NCBI RefSeq assembly: GCF_002269505.1
Contig: NZ_NQKQ01000020.1
Coordinates: forward strand, 27,651 to 91,650
Direction: 5' to 3'
Source of the DNA: Pseudomonas fragi
GTDB taxonomy: Bacteria > Pseudomonadota > Gammaproteobacteria > Pseudomonadales > Pseudomonadaceae
DNA length: 64,000 nt
This document shows, in pieces, positions 36,362-44,643 of this stretch; position 1 is the stretch's first letter, and each line of letters starts with the position of its first letter. Below the pieces are notes generated by a model, which was not told the DNA's origin, did no database searches, and saw only the letters and a program-made list of their open reading frames with translations. The translations under genes and the position numbers were made by a program.

Positions 36362-37158
36362 GCAGAGAATCCGTGTTCGGTAGCAGGAAAGCTGACGGCT
36401 TTGACTTCGGTGACGTAGGCGCGCAGGGCGGACTGGATGTCAGGCTGGCCGGTCATGAAGTTCTTCACGAACTTGGGCACGCGGCCAGTCAGCGAAAGGC
36501 CCAGCATGTCGTGCAGTACCAGGACCTGGCCGTCGGTGTCGCTGCCGGCGCCAATGCCGATAACCGGGATTTTGACTGCGTGGGTGATTTCTTTGGCCAG
36601 TTCGCTCGGCACGCATTCCAGCAGCAGCATGGCAGCGCCAGCCTGCTCCAGGGCAATAGCGTCGGCGCGCATCTGCCGGGCCTGGTTCTCGTTGCGCCCT
36701 TGTACCTTGTAACCGCCCAGCACATTCACGGTCTGTGGGGTCAGGCCCATGTGCGCGCACACGGGAATGCCGCGTTCGGTCATTGCCCGAATCGATTCGG
36801 CAAGCCATACGGCGCCTTCGACCTTGACCATGTGGGCACCGGCCTTCATCAGTAAGGCGCTGTTGTTCAGGCTTTGTTCCAGAGTCGCGTTGGCCATGAA
36901 GGCCATGTCCGCGAGGATCAAGGCGTCCTGGTTACCGCGTTTGACGCAGGCCACGTGGTAGGCCATGTCGGCGGTCGTCACAGGCAATGTGCTGTCATGC
37001 CCTTGGAGAACCATGCCCAGGGAGTCGCCTACCAGCAGCACTTCAACACCGGCTTGATTGCAGGCGTGGGCGAAGGTGGCGTCATAGCACGTCAGCATGG
37101 TGATTTTATCACCTTTCTGCTTAAGGCTTTGCAGGGTGGTCAGGGTAATAGCTGGCAT
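36358..37158 (-). CDS. panB: 3-methyl-2-oxobutanoate hydroxymethyltransferase
   Basis: PanB adds a hydroxymethyl group from methylene-tetrahydrofolate to alpha-ketoisovalerate, the first step to pantothenate. It has 266 residues. Family motifs are MLTCYDATFA near 20, VGDSLGMVLQGHDSTLPVT near 42-60, KVEGA and IGIGAGSDTDGQVLV near 195. I start at ATG giving MPAITLTTLQSLKQKG, with GAGGAT upstream; a longer frame to 37233 is not conserved. Keto-acid supply links it to the ilv genes further along. Confidence 0.97.
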   Translation of the reverse strand: MPAITLTTLQSLKQKGDKITMLTCYDATFAHACNQAGVEVLLVGDSLGMVLQGHDSTLPVTTADMAYHVACVKRGNQDALILADMAFMANATLEQSLNNSALLMKAGAHMVKVEGAVWLAESIRAMTERGIPVCAHMGLTPQTVNVLGGYKVQGRNENQARQMRADAIALEQAGAAMLLLECVPSELAKEITHAVKIPVIGIGAGSDTDGQVLVLHDMLGLSLTGRVPKFVKNFMTGQPDIQSALRAYVTEVKAVSFPATEHGFSA

Positions 37159-37380
37159 GAAAAGGATCCTCGTCAGGCAGTGTGATAACCACTGCGAGTA
37201 ACGCGTGTGATTCATCGTTATGAACAGGCACACCTTTATAGAGGGTGCTTATAAAGCCTGCTTTTCACATTGCACCATCCGGTGGATGGCAGCGGGATGC
37301 CTATAGTCGTGACGAGGGCTCTGGAAGTCAATTCCGGGTGTTACCGTGAGAGTGTTACCCGGGTATTGATTCGTTTCAGC

Positions 37381-37863
37381 TTACGATGCGATGCGCTCAA
37401 GGCCGATGAATAGGCAGTCGCTCAGCAATTGCGCGAGCGTGCGGCCATCAGCGAGTTCAAGCGATGCCGGCGCCAGTTCGGCCAGCGGGTAAAGCACAAA
37501 AGGCCGGGCGTGCATGTGGTAATGCGGGACTTTGAGGCGAGGCTCGTCGATCAGGCGATCGCCGAACAGCAGGATATCCAGGTCCAGGGTGCGTGGGCCC
37601 CAACGCTCCAGGCGCTCGCGTCCCTGGTCCAGTTCGATGGCCTGCAGGGCATCGAGCAGGTCAAGCGGCGCCAGCGAGCTGTCGATGGCCGCTACGGCAT
37701 TGGTGTAGCGCGGCTGGCCGGGCAGCAGCGAGTCGCTTTGATAGAACGCCGAAACCCCGACAAATCGGGACTCAGGCAATTGCGTCAGGGCCTCTACGGC
37801 ACTGCGCAACTGATCTGCCGGGTCAGCCAGATTGCTGCCCATTCCAATGTAGACACGTTCCAT
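37381..37863 (-). CDS. folK: HPPK, folate pathway pyrophosphokinase
   Basis: FolK transfers pyrophosphate from ATP to 6-hydroxymethyl-7,8-dihydropterin, giving the FolP substrate. It has 160 residues. The family signature RWGPRTLDLDILLFGD (about 87-102) with the two metal-binding aspartates and the N-terminal YIGMGSNLADP are clear. It starts 3 nt after the pcnB stop, as in E. coli pcnB-folK, and a 222-nt spacer separates it from panB. Confidence 0.96.
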   Translation of the reverse strand: MERVYIGMGSNLADPADQLRSAVEALTQLPESRFVGVSAFYQSDSLLPGQPRYTNAVAAIDSSLAPLDLLDALQAIELDQGRERLERWGPRTLDLDILLFGDRLIDEPRLKVPHYHMHARPFVLYPLAELAPASLELADGRTLAQLLSDCLFIGLERIAS

Positions 37864-37866
37864 CGC

Positions 37867-39261
37867 TTACTCGTCCGTTGCGGCACTACGTTTGCGCTTG
37901 GCACCGCCGGTGCGGCGACGTTTGCGCGGTGCAGGGCCGGTACCGTCATCCTTGGCGTTGCTCAGGTCGCGGATCATCTCGCGGCGGACGCTGTCATTGG
38001 CGTCCTGATAATCGGTCCACCACTCGCCCAGGCCGTTGGTCTGCTCGCCTGCGCTTTCACGCAATAGCAAGAAGTCATACCCGGCACGGAAACGCGGGTT
38101 GTCGAGCAACATATCGGCACGCTTGCCACTGCGACGTGGCAGGCGCTCCTGCATGTCCCAGATCTCGCGGATCGGCATGGTGAAACGCTTGGGAATGGCA
38201 ATACGCTGGCATTGCTCGGCGATCAGTTCATGGGCGGCTTCCTGCATGGCAGGAATTGGCGGCATGCCTTGATCTTGCAGGCGCAATACCCGTGCAGGCA
38301 ACGCGGGCCACAACAGGGCTGCAAACAGGAAGGCCGGGGTCACCGGTTTACCCTGTTTGATGCGCAGATCAGTATTGCGTAGGGCTTCGCTGATCAGGGT
38401 GTGGGTGTACGTCGGGTTGTGCTCCAGTGCTTCGGCGCTGGCCGGGAACAGAGGGTCGAACAACTCGAGGTCAACCAGCATTTCGAAGGTGTCTGAAGCG
38501 TTACCCGAGAGGAACAGCTTGAGGACTTCTTCGAACAGGCGCGCCGAAGGGATTTCGCGCAGCATTGGCGCCAGTTCGCGAATCGGTTCGGCGGTGTGCT
38601 TTTCGATGCCAAAGTTGAGCTTGGCGGCAAAACGCACGGCGCGCAGCATGCGCACCGGATCTTCCTGGTAGCGTTGTTGCGGGTCGCCAATCAGACGCAG
38701 CAAGCGGTTGCGGATATCGTGTACGCCATTGGCGTAATCGAGGATGCGCTCGCTGACCGGGTCGTAGTACAGGGCGTTGATCGTGAAGTCACGACGCTGG
38801 GCGTCTTCTTCAAGAGTGCCGTAGACGTTGTCGCGCAAGATGCGCCCGCTTTCGTTACGCGAGGACTGGTTGCTGTCTTCCTCTTCGTCGTTTTGCGGGT
38901 GATTGGCACGGAAGGTCGCGACTTCAATGATTTCGCGGCCAAAGTGGATATGCACCAACTTGAAACGACGACCGATGATTCGCGCATTGCGAAACTCGGC
39001 GCGCACTTGCTCGGGCGTGGCGCTGGTGGCGACGTCAAAGTCTTTTGGCGTGATATTGAGCAGCATGTCGCGTACGCAACCGCCAACCAGATAGGCCTGG
39101 TAACCGGCGTTCTGCAGGCGTTCGACGATATTGACCGCGTAGCGGCTGAACTGGGCACGTTGCAGCGAGTGTTGGCTGCTGTTGAGCACTTCAGGGGTGC
39201 TGCGCAGTTGTTGCGTACGACGCTTGGGAGAACGGAATGACTGGAACAGCTTCTTCAGCAT
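37867..39261 (-). CDS. pcnB: poly(A) polymerase I
   Basis: PcnB adds poly(A) tails that speed RNA decay and control plasmid copy number. It has 464 residues. The class II nucleotidyltransferase core is seen as YLVGGCVRDMLLNITPKDFDVATSA near 57-81 with the catalytic DxD, then RDFTINALYYDP and the RNA-binding EDPVRMLRAVRFAAKL. The C-terminal tail is very basic (KRRRTGGAKRKRS). I start at ATG giving MLKKLFQSFRSP; a GTG three codons upstream is possible. Neither has a good ribosome-binding site. Confidence 0.95.
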   Translation of the reverse strand: MLKKLFQSFRSPKRRTQQLRSTPEVLNSSQHSLQRAQFSRYAVNIVERLQNAGYQAYLVGGCVRDMLLNITPKDFDVATSATPEQVRAEFRNARIIGRRFKLVHIHFGREIIEVATFRANHPQNDEEEDSNQSSRNESGRILRDNVYGTLEEDAQRRDFTINALYYDPVSERILDYANGVHDIRNRLLRLIGDPQQRYQEDPVRMLRAVRFAAKLNFGIEKHTAEPIRELAPMLREIPSARLFEEVLKLFLSGNASDTFEMLVDLELFDPLFPASAEALEHNPTYTHTLISEALRNTDLRIKQGKPVTPAFLFAALLWPALPARVLRLQDQGMPPIPAMQEAAHELIAEQCQRIAIPKRFTMPIREIWDMQERLPRRSGKRADMLLDNPRFRAGYDFLLLRESAGEQTNGLGEWWTDYQDANDSVRREMIRDLSNAKDDGTGPAPRKRRRTGGAKRKRSAATDE

Positions 39262-39364
39262 GGGATGCACTGTTTGAAGGAATGTTCGGCCAAAACGAAG
39301 AATGACCGCATGATGGGCGGGGATTCTAGCATTTAGTCAGGGGATGGTGTAGGACGCTTAGCCG

Positions 39365-39411
39365 CTCTTGCGAGTGAAGCTGCAAGCTGCAAGCAAAAAT
39401 AGCTGCAAGAG
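39365..39411. repeat. short repeat upstream of pcnB
   Basis: CTCTTGC (39365-39371) and GCAAGAG (39405-39411) flank repeated GCTGCAAGCTGCAAGC units. It looks like a common Pseudomonas intergenic repeat of AGCTGCAAGC type. No function is evident. Confidence 0.4.
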
Positions 39412-39449
39412 GTGCGGTTTAGAGGGGGAGGTGGATTTGTTAAATCGCA

Positions 39450-39480
39450 CAAACCACAAGGGGAGCCGAAGCTCCCCCAG
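39450..39480 (-). terminator. crcZ terminator
   Basis: On the minus strand GGGGAGC-ttcg-GCTCCCC is followed by TTGTGGTTTGT. The stem is strong and the T-tract is interrupted. Confidence 0.7.
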
Positions 39481-39822
39481 AATTAGTTGCGTGCTCTATT
39501 TTTATTATTGATTGCGGGCTTTTTGTTTTTGTTAATCGCCCTGGTTGCATAGGTCTTGCCTGTACAACCCTCCCAATCGGGAGATAAGAGCAAACGGATT
39601 GCTTTGGTCGCTGCGTTGATGTGATCAATGATCCAACCAGTTCAGGCTCTGCTTTAAGTGCAGTTTTTGTTGTTCTCTGCCTGGTCGCGGGGCAAGCCCC
39701 ATTTACAACACCTCTCCAAAACAATCAGTTAGCTGCGCCTCCGCCGTGTTGTTCTTGTTATGCGTGAGCCGATACGTCTTATTTTTATTGTGTGCTGCTG
39801 TGATTCTTATTGTTCTTGTACG
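39455..39822 (-). ncRNA. crcZ: CrcZ small RNA (Crc/Hfq antagonist)
   Basis: CrcZ sequesters Hfq/Crc and so relieves carbon catabolite repression. The gene lies directly downstream of cbrB on the same strand, its known position. A sigma-54 promoter (39831-39849) predicts a start near 39822, and a hairpin with TTCG loop (39460-39477) gives the 3' end, about 368 nt in all. The RNA strand carries several CA-rich Hfq/Crc motifs: exact AAYAAYAA at 39502-39509, 39667-39674 and 39807-39814, plus looser AACAAAAACAA, AACAAGAACAA and AATAAAAATAA copies. Small open frames inside it are not conserved and are ignored. Ends are inferred to within several nt. Confidence 0.9.
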
Positions 39823-39830
39823 AATACATA

Positions 39831-39849
39831 TTGCAGGGTGCGTGCCAAC
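39831..39849 (-). promoter_or_regulatory. sigma-54 promoter of crcZ
   Basis: On the minus strand TTGGCACGCACCCTGCAA has GG and GC exactly 10 nt apart. CbrB-dependent RpoN transcription of crcZ is established in P. aeruginosa and P. putida. Confidence 0.9.
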
Positions 39850-39904
39850 TTTTGCGTGGCCCAGCAAAATAAGGGGTTTTCAGGGTTCTTGCCTTTTTCT
39901 GGGC

Positions 39905-39945
39905 AAAAAAAAGCCGGGTCATCGTTACCGTAAGACCCGGCTTTT
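39905..39945 (-). terminator. cbrB terminator
   Basis: On the minus strand AAAAGCCGGGTC and GACCCGGCTTTT form a 12-bp stem around 13 nt, followed by further T. It lies between the crcZ activator sites and the crcZ promoter, so cbrB and crcZ are separate transcripts. Confidence 0.85.
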
Positions 39946-39970
39946 GTTACGTGATTTAACAGCGGTAACA
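39945..39970. promoter_or_regulatory. candidate CbrB upstream activating site
   Basis: TGTTAC-N14-GTAACA is a perfect inverted repeat about 100 bp upstream of the crcZ promoter. Additional half sites GTTAC lie at 39924-39928 (in the terminator loop) and 39989-39994 (next to the cbrB stop). Repeated TGTTAC/GTAACA sites fit what is known of CbrB binding at crcZ. Confidence 0.65.
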
Positions 39971-39994
39971 GTTATTTACACCTGATGTTGTTAC

Positions 39995-41428
39995 CTAACC
40001 TTCGCTTGGCACGCCGGTTTTGCGTCGCGGGATTCCCAGACGCTGGCGTCGCTCCCACAAGCATTTGCGGCTGACCCCCAGTTTTCGAGCCAGTTCGGTC
40101 TCGGTCATATGGTCCTGATGCTCAAGGACGAAGTGCTGGAAGTAGTCTTCCAGCGACAGGTCCTCGGTCGGATCAAGGCTGGTGTTACCGTTACTGATGC
40201 CCTGCTGCGGGGCCAGGCCGATGAAGTCATCGTCTTGCAGGTCGCTCAGTTCAATATCGATACCCAGCAATTCGGCCGAGATTTCCGGGCTTTCACACAG
40301 GATCACCGCGCGTTCCACTGCGTTTTCCAGTTCGCGCACGTTACCCGGCCATGAGTAATGACTGATTGCCCGTTCGGCATCGGGGGCGAATTTCAAGTCA
40401 GTGCGGCCAATGCGGGCACTTTGGCGGGCAAGAAAAGCGTTGGCGATTTCGTTGACGTCAGCGCCACGTTCACGCAGCGCAGGCAGCTTGAGCGCGATAA
40501 CGTGCAGGCGGTAGTACAAGTCTTCGCGGAACTGACCGACCTTGGCCAGGCTTTTCAGGTCTCGGTGGGTCGCGGCAATCAGGCGGACATCGACCTTTTG
40601 CGACTGCACCGAGCCTACGCGGCGAATCTCGCCTTCCTGCAGTACCCGTAGCAGGCGGGCTTGGGCTTCAAGCGGCAGTTCACCGATTTCATCGAGGAAC
40701 AGCGTGCCGCCATCGGCCGCTTCAACCAGGCCGGCCCGGCCCGCGCTGGCGCCGGTGAACGCGCCTTTTTCGTGGCCGAACAGTTCGGATTCGATCAGGG
40801 ACTCGGGGATGGCCGCACAGTTGACCGAAATCATGGGTGCCTTGGCGCGTCGGGATAGGTTGTGCAGGGCGCGGGCGACCAGCTCTTTACCTGTGCCGGA
40901 TTCACCCTGGATCAGTACATTGGAGTCAGTGGGCGCTACTTTGCGGATCTTGTTGTACATGTCCAGCATCGGCGGACAGGAACCGATGATGCCGATTTCA
41001 CCGTTGCTGTTATCCACCGTGCTTTTGTCAGCGATGCCTGCTTTGGCAGGGCGTTCGGCCGGCACGCTCTGGGTGTTTTGCCGATCACGCAGAATGCGCG
41101 CCACCGCTTGCAGCATTTCGTCGTGATCAAAGGGTTTGGCGATGTAGTCCACCGCGCCCATTTTCATTGAGTCCACGGCCGAGCGCAGGCTGGCATAGCT
41201 GGTCATGATCAGTACCGGCTTGCCCTGGCCAAGCTTGATCAGCTCGGTACCCGGAGCGCCGGGCAGGCGCAGGTCACTGACAATCAAGTCAAACGACGGG
41301 ATGCTGAAGCGCTCCTGGGCTTCCTGCACCGAGCCAGCCTCGCTGACCTGATACTGATTGCGCTCCAGTAAACGGCGTAGCGCGGAGCGGATGATGGTTT
41401 CATCTTCGACGATCAAAATATGCGGCAT
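39995..41428 (-). CDS. cbrB: CbrB, NtrC-family response regulator
   Basis: CbrB activates sigma-54 promoters, chiefly crcZ, in response to CbrA and controls carbon/nitrogen balance. It has 477 residues. The receiver domain carries Asp9 and the phosphorylation site Asp52 (IVSDLRLPG). The AAA+ domain has Walker A GESGTGKE, the sigma-54 contact loop GAFTGA and Walker B GGTLFLDEIG. The C-terminal Fis-type helix-turn-helix includes TETELARKLGVSRKCLWERR. It begins 22 nt after cbrA. Confidence 0.97.
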   Translation of the reverse strand: MPHILIVEDETIIRSALRRLLERNQYQVSEAGSVQEAQERFSIPSFDLIVSDLRLPGAPGTELIKLGQGKPVLIMTSYASLRSAVDSMKMGAVDYIAKPFDHDEMLQAVARILRDRQNTQSVPAERPAKAGIADKSTVDNSNGEIGIIGSCPPMLDMYNKIRKVAPTDSNVLIQGESGTGKELVARALHNLSRRAKAPMISVNCAAIPESLIESELFGHEKGAFTGASAGRAGLVEAADGGTLFLDEIGELPLEAQARLLRVLQEGEIRRVGSVQSQKVDVRLIAATHRDLKSLAKVGQFREDLYYRLHVIALKLPALRERGADVNEIANAFLARQSARIGRTDLKFAPDAERAISHYSWPGNVRELENAVERAVILCESPEISAELLGIDIELSDLQDDDFIGLAPQQGISNGNTSLDPTEDLSLEDYFQHFVLEHQDHMTETELARKLGVSRKCLWERRQRLGIPRRKTGVPSEG

Positions 41429-41450
41429 TGATTCGGTTCTCTCGACGGTC

Positions 41451-44399
41451 TCAGTTCACAGCGGACGTCGCTTCGACATGACGCGGTAGTGTCACCCGGA
41501 TACGGGTTCCGCGTTGGCTGTGAATGTCAGCCGGGCTGTCGATGGTGATCTGTCCATAATGCTCTTCAACGATGGAATAGACCAGTGCAAGGCCCAGACC
41601 TGTGCCTTCGCCAGGGTCCTTGGTGGTGAAAAACGGTTCGAACAACCGGTCCATGATGTTCTGCGCAATGCCTGTGCCTTCATCTTCCACGATAAGGTCG
41701 ACGGTGTGCTCGCTGGCCTCGCTCTTGACCCGTACGGCACAGCCGGCAGGCGTGGCGTCGCGGGCGTTGGAGAGCAGGTTGATCAACACTTGGGCGAGCC
41801 GCTGCGGGTCGCCGTCGACCCAATGGTCCGGGTCACAGAGGTTGTAAAACTGCACTTCGAAATTGCGCCGGTTCAGGGCCAGCAGGCCAATGGCATCCTG
41901 GGCTACTTCGGCCAGACAGACGGGCTCGTCATTGTGCTGGTGGCTACCGGCATGGGCGAAACTCATCAAGGACTGGACGATGCGCGAGATGCGTTTGGTC
42001 TGTTCAAGGATCTGGCTGCTGATTTCCGTCAGTTCGGTATCGTCTTCACGTTCTTCGCGCAGGTTCTGCGCCAGGCAGGCAATGCCGGTGACCGGGTTGC
42101 CGATTTCATGAGCCACCCCCGCCGCCAGTCGGCCGATGCTGGCCAGACGCTCGGAATGCACCAGCTTGTCTTCGAGCATCTGGGTTTCGGTCAGGTCCTC
42201 GACCAGCAGTACCAGGCCGCTGTTGCCCGGTGCCAGCGGCTCGTCGATGGCCGCCTTGTGCAGGTTGAGCCAGCGGGTCTGGCCGTCGAGTGCCAGGTGC
42301 TGCTTGTGCAAGTGTTCGTCCGGCAGGTCGATAAAACCTTGCAGCAACTCGCGCCATGGATCGCCCAGCGTTCCCAGGCGCGAACCCACCACGCGCTGTG
42401 CCGGGATGCCGGTCAACTCTTCCATGGCCTTGTTCCACATCAGGATCTCCTGATCCTTGGCCAGTGAACACACACCCATCGGCAGCTCTTGCAGGGTCTG
42501 GCGGTGATAACGGCGCAAGGCGTCAAGTTCGGCTGCCAGCCCGGTCAGGCGCGAGTGGTAATCTTCAAGCCGGCTTTCGATAAAATGAATATCTTCGGTC
42601 ACGTAGTTTTCGCCGCCGGACTTGTAGGGCAAAAAGGTCTCGACCATATCTTGTGCGACGCTGGGGCCCATCAAGCCGGAAAGGTTGGCTTCGATCCGGT
42701 CACGCAGGCGGCGCAAGGCATAGGGACGACGTTCATCGAAAGGCAGGAAAAGGTCACGCAGCGCCTGCTCGACTTCTTTTTGCGCCGCTTTGGCCCCCAG
42801 AGGCTTGGCCAGCTGGGTGGCGAACTCTTGCGGGGAGGCCGCGTGCAGCTCACGCCGTTGCGGGCGGCGTACGTTGTCCACGGCACAGGCTTCGGCGGCA
42901 CTGGCTTCTTCGGGGCTGGCGTTGGTGAACAGGGAAATCAGGGTGAACATCAGTACGTTGGCCGCCAGCGAGGCGATGGCTGCCATGTGCCAGCTGGTAT
43001 CGTCCAGCACATAGATCATGTTCAGCCACGGGATATAGAACCCCTGGAAGTTACCGACCAGCGGGAACAGCATGCTCGCCATCCACACCAGTATCCCGGC
43101 CAGCAAGCCGGCAATAAAGCCGCGTCGGTTGGCCGTCGGCCAGTACAGTACCGAGAGCACGCCCGGCAAAAACTGCAAGGTGGCGACAAAGGCCACGATG
43201 CCGAGGTTGGCCAGATCCTGTTCGGCGCCCAGCAACAGGTAGAAGCCGTAGCCAGCCATGATAATGGCAACGATCAGGGCGCGGCGGGTCCACTTCAGCC
43301 AGCGGTAGATATTGCCTTCGGCGGGTGGCTGATAAAGCGGCAGCACCAGGTGGTTGAGGGCCATGCCCGAAAGCGCCAGGGTGGTGACGATAATCAGCCC
43401 GCTGGAGGCCGAAAGCCCGCCCACATACGCCAGAAGCGCAAGGGGTTTGCTGTTGGCGGCAATGCCGATACCTAATGTGAAGTACTCGGGGTTGGTGGTG
43501 GCGCCCAGCTTGAGGCCGGCCCACAGGATCAGCGGTACGGCCAGGCTCATCAGCAGCAGGAACAGCGGCAGGCCCCAACTGGCGCTGACCAGCCCGCGCG
43601 GGTTGAGGTTCTCGGTAAAGGTCATGTGATACATGTGCGGCATCACGATGGCCGAGGCGAAAAACACCAGCAGCAGGGTGCGCCATGGTCCTTCTTGCAG
43701 CGGTGTATGCAGTGCGGCGAGGGCGGTCTGGTTTTGCAGCAGCCATACTTCCAATTGTTGCGGGCCATCGAATACGCCATAAAGCGCGTAGAGGCCCACC
43801 CCGCCAATGGCGATCAATTTGATCACCGACTCAAAGGCAATGGCGAACACCAGCCCCTCGTGTTTCTCCCGGGTGGCGATATGCCTCGAACCGAAGAAGA
43901 TCGTAAACAGGGTGATCAGAGCACAGAAACTCAGGGCTACCCGGTGTTGCACCGGCTCACGGGTGAGGATGCTGATGGAGTCCGCCACGGCCTGAATTTG
44001 CAGGGCCAGCAGCGGTAGCACGCCGATCAGCATGAAAATCGTGGTCAGGGCACCGGCCCAGGTGCTGCGAAAACGGAAGGCGAACAGGTCAGCCAATGAC
44101 GACAGCTGATAGGTGCGGGTGATTTTCAGAATGGGGTAGAGCAGCACCGGCGCCAGCAGAAAAGCCCCGGAAACTCCCAGGTAGCTGGATAGAAAACCGT
44201 AGCCGTATTCGTAGGCCAGACCCACTGTGCCGTAGAAAGCCCAGGCGCTGGCATAGACGCCCAACGACAGGGTGTAGGTCAGCGGGTGGCGAATGATTGC
44301 GCGCGGGATCATGCCGCGTTCACTGATCCAGGCCACACCAAACAGTACCCCCAGGTAGGCGGCGCTGATCAGGATCATCTGGGTCAGGCTAAAGCTCAT
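41451..44399 (-). CDS. cbrA: CbrA, sensor kinase with SLC5-type transporter domain
   Basis: CbrA is the histidine kinase partner of CbrB. It has 982 residues. The first about 490 are a sodium:solute symporter (SLC5) domain with roughly 13 membrane helices. Then come a STAC-type linker (about 520-600), a PAS domain (about 640-740), the dimerisation domain with the phosphorylated His in VAHEIGNPVTG near 765, and the HATPase domain (NLLSNARDATP, DEGTGI, GTGLGLALV). In relatives the transporter part handles histidine. I start at MSFSLTQM; an ATG two codons earlier (44405) is possible. It overlaps cbrX. Confidence 0.96.
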   Translation of the reverse strand: MSFSLTQMILISAAYLGVLFGVAWISERGMIPRAIIRHPLTYTLSLGVYASAWAFYGTVGLAYEYGYGFLSSYLGVSGAFLLAPVLLYPILKITRTYQLSSLADLFAFRFRSTWAGALTTIFMLIGVLPLLALQIQAVADSISILTREPVQHRVALSFCALITLFTIFFGSRHIATREKHEGLVFAIAFESVIKLIAIGGVGLYALYGVFDGPQQLEVWLLQNQTALAALHTPLQEGPWRTLLLVFFASAIVMPHMYHMTFTENLNPRGLVSASWGLPLFLLLMSLAVPLILWAGLKLGATTNPEYFTLGIGIAANSKPLALLAYVGGLSASSGLIIVTTLALSGMALNHLVLPLYQPPAEGNIYRWLKWTRRALIVAIIMAGYGFYLLLGAEQDLANLGIVAFVATLQFLPGVLSVLYWPTANRRGFIAGLLAGILVWMASMLFPLVGNFQGFYIPWLNMIYVLDDTSWHMAAIASLAANVLMFTLISLFTNASPEEASAAEACAVDNVRRPQRRELHAASPQEFATQLAKPLGAKAAQKEVEQALRDLFLPFDERRPYALRRLRDRIEANLSGLMGPSVAQDMVETFLPYKSGGENYVTEDIHFIESRLEDYHSRLTGLAAELDALRRYHRQTLQELPMGVCSLAKDQEILMWNKAMEELTGIPAQRVVGSRLGTLGDPWRELLQGFIDLPDEHLHKQHLALDGQTRWLNLHKAAIDEPLAPGNSGLVLLVEDLTETQMLEDKLVHSERLASIGRLAAGVAHEIGNPVTGIACLAQNLREEREDDTELTEISSQILEQTKRISRIVQSLMSFAHAGSHQHNDEPVCLAEVAQDAIGLLALNRRNFEVQFYNLCDPDHWVDGDPQRLAQVLINLLSNARDATPAGCAVRVKSEASEHTVDLIVEDEGTGIAQNIMDRLFEPFFTTKDPGEGTGLGLALVYSIVEEHYGQITIDSPADIHSQRGTRIRVTLPRHVEATSAVN

Positions 44400-44565
44400 C
44401 GGCATCTTTTTGGCTCTGAAGAATAAAGGTCACAACGATCAGAATCAGCCAGAGCAGATAGGGCCTGTACCAGGCGCCTGTCGCATCGATCCACCAATCC
44501 ATGATGGCGGGAGAAAACAGGTAGATCCCGACAACCAGCAACAGGACCAATCGATAGATATACAT
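44389..44565 (-). CDS. cbrX: CbrX, small membrane protein overlapping cbrA
   Basis: This 58-residue protein has two predicted transmembrane helices (about 5-22 and 35-50) and starts MYIYRLVLLLVVGIYLFSP. GAGGGCGGG directly precedes the ATG, a far better ribosome-binding site than that of cbrA. Its stop lies 11 nt inside cbrA, so cbrA translation is probably coupled to it, as reported for the equivalent gene in P. putida. Its own function is unclear. Confidence 0.85.
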   Translation of the reverse strand: MYIYRLVLLLVVGIYLFSPAIMDWWIDATGAWYRPYLLWLILIVVTFILQSQKDADEL

Positions 44566-44643
44566 CCCGCCCTCACTTTTACAGGCCGCATGCCCAAAAA
44601 CGTGCGGCGATGGTAACGGATGGCTGGCAACCTGCAAGGGCTG

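Noticed and set aside
39440..39724. 94-codon frame on the minus strand inside crcZ
   Set aside because: It lies inside the CrcZ RNA and includes its Hfq/Crc motifs and terminator; not conserved as a protein to my knowledge.
39746..39985. 79-codon frame on the plus strand over the crcZ promoter
   Set aside because: Antisense to crcZ and across the cbrB terminator and activator site; no ribosome-binding site.
44413..44637. longer N-terminus for cbrX
   Set aside because: The extra 24 residues lack conservation character, while GAGGGCGGG directly before the inner ATG marks the true start.
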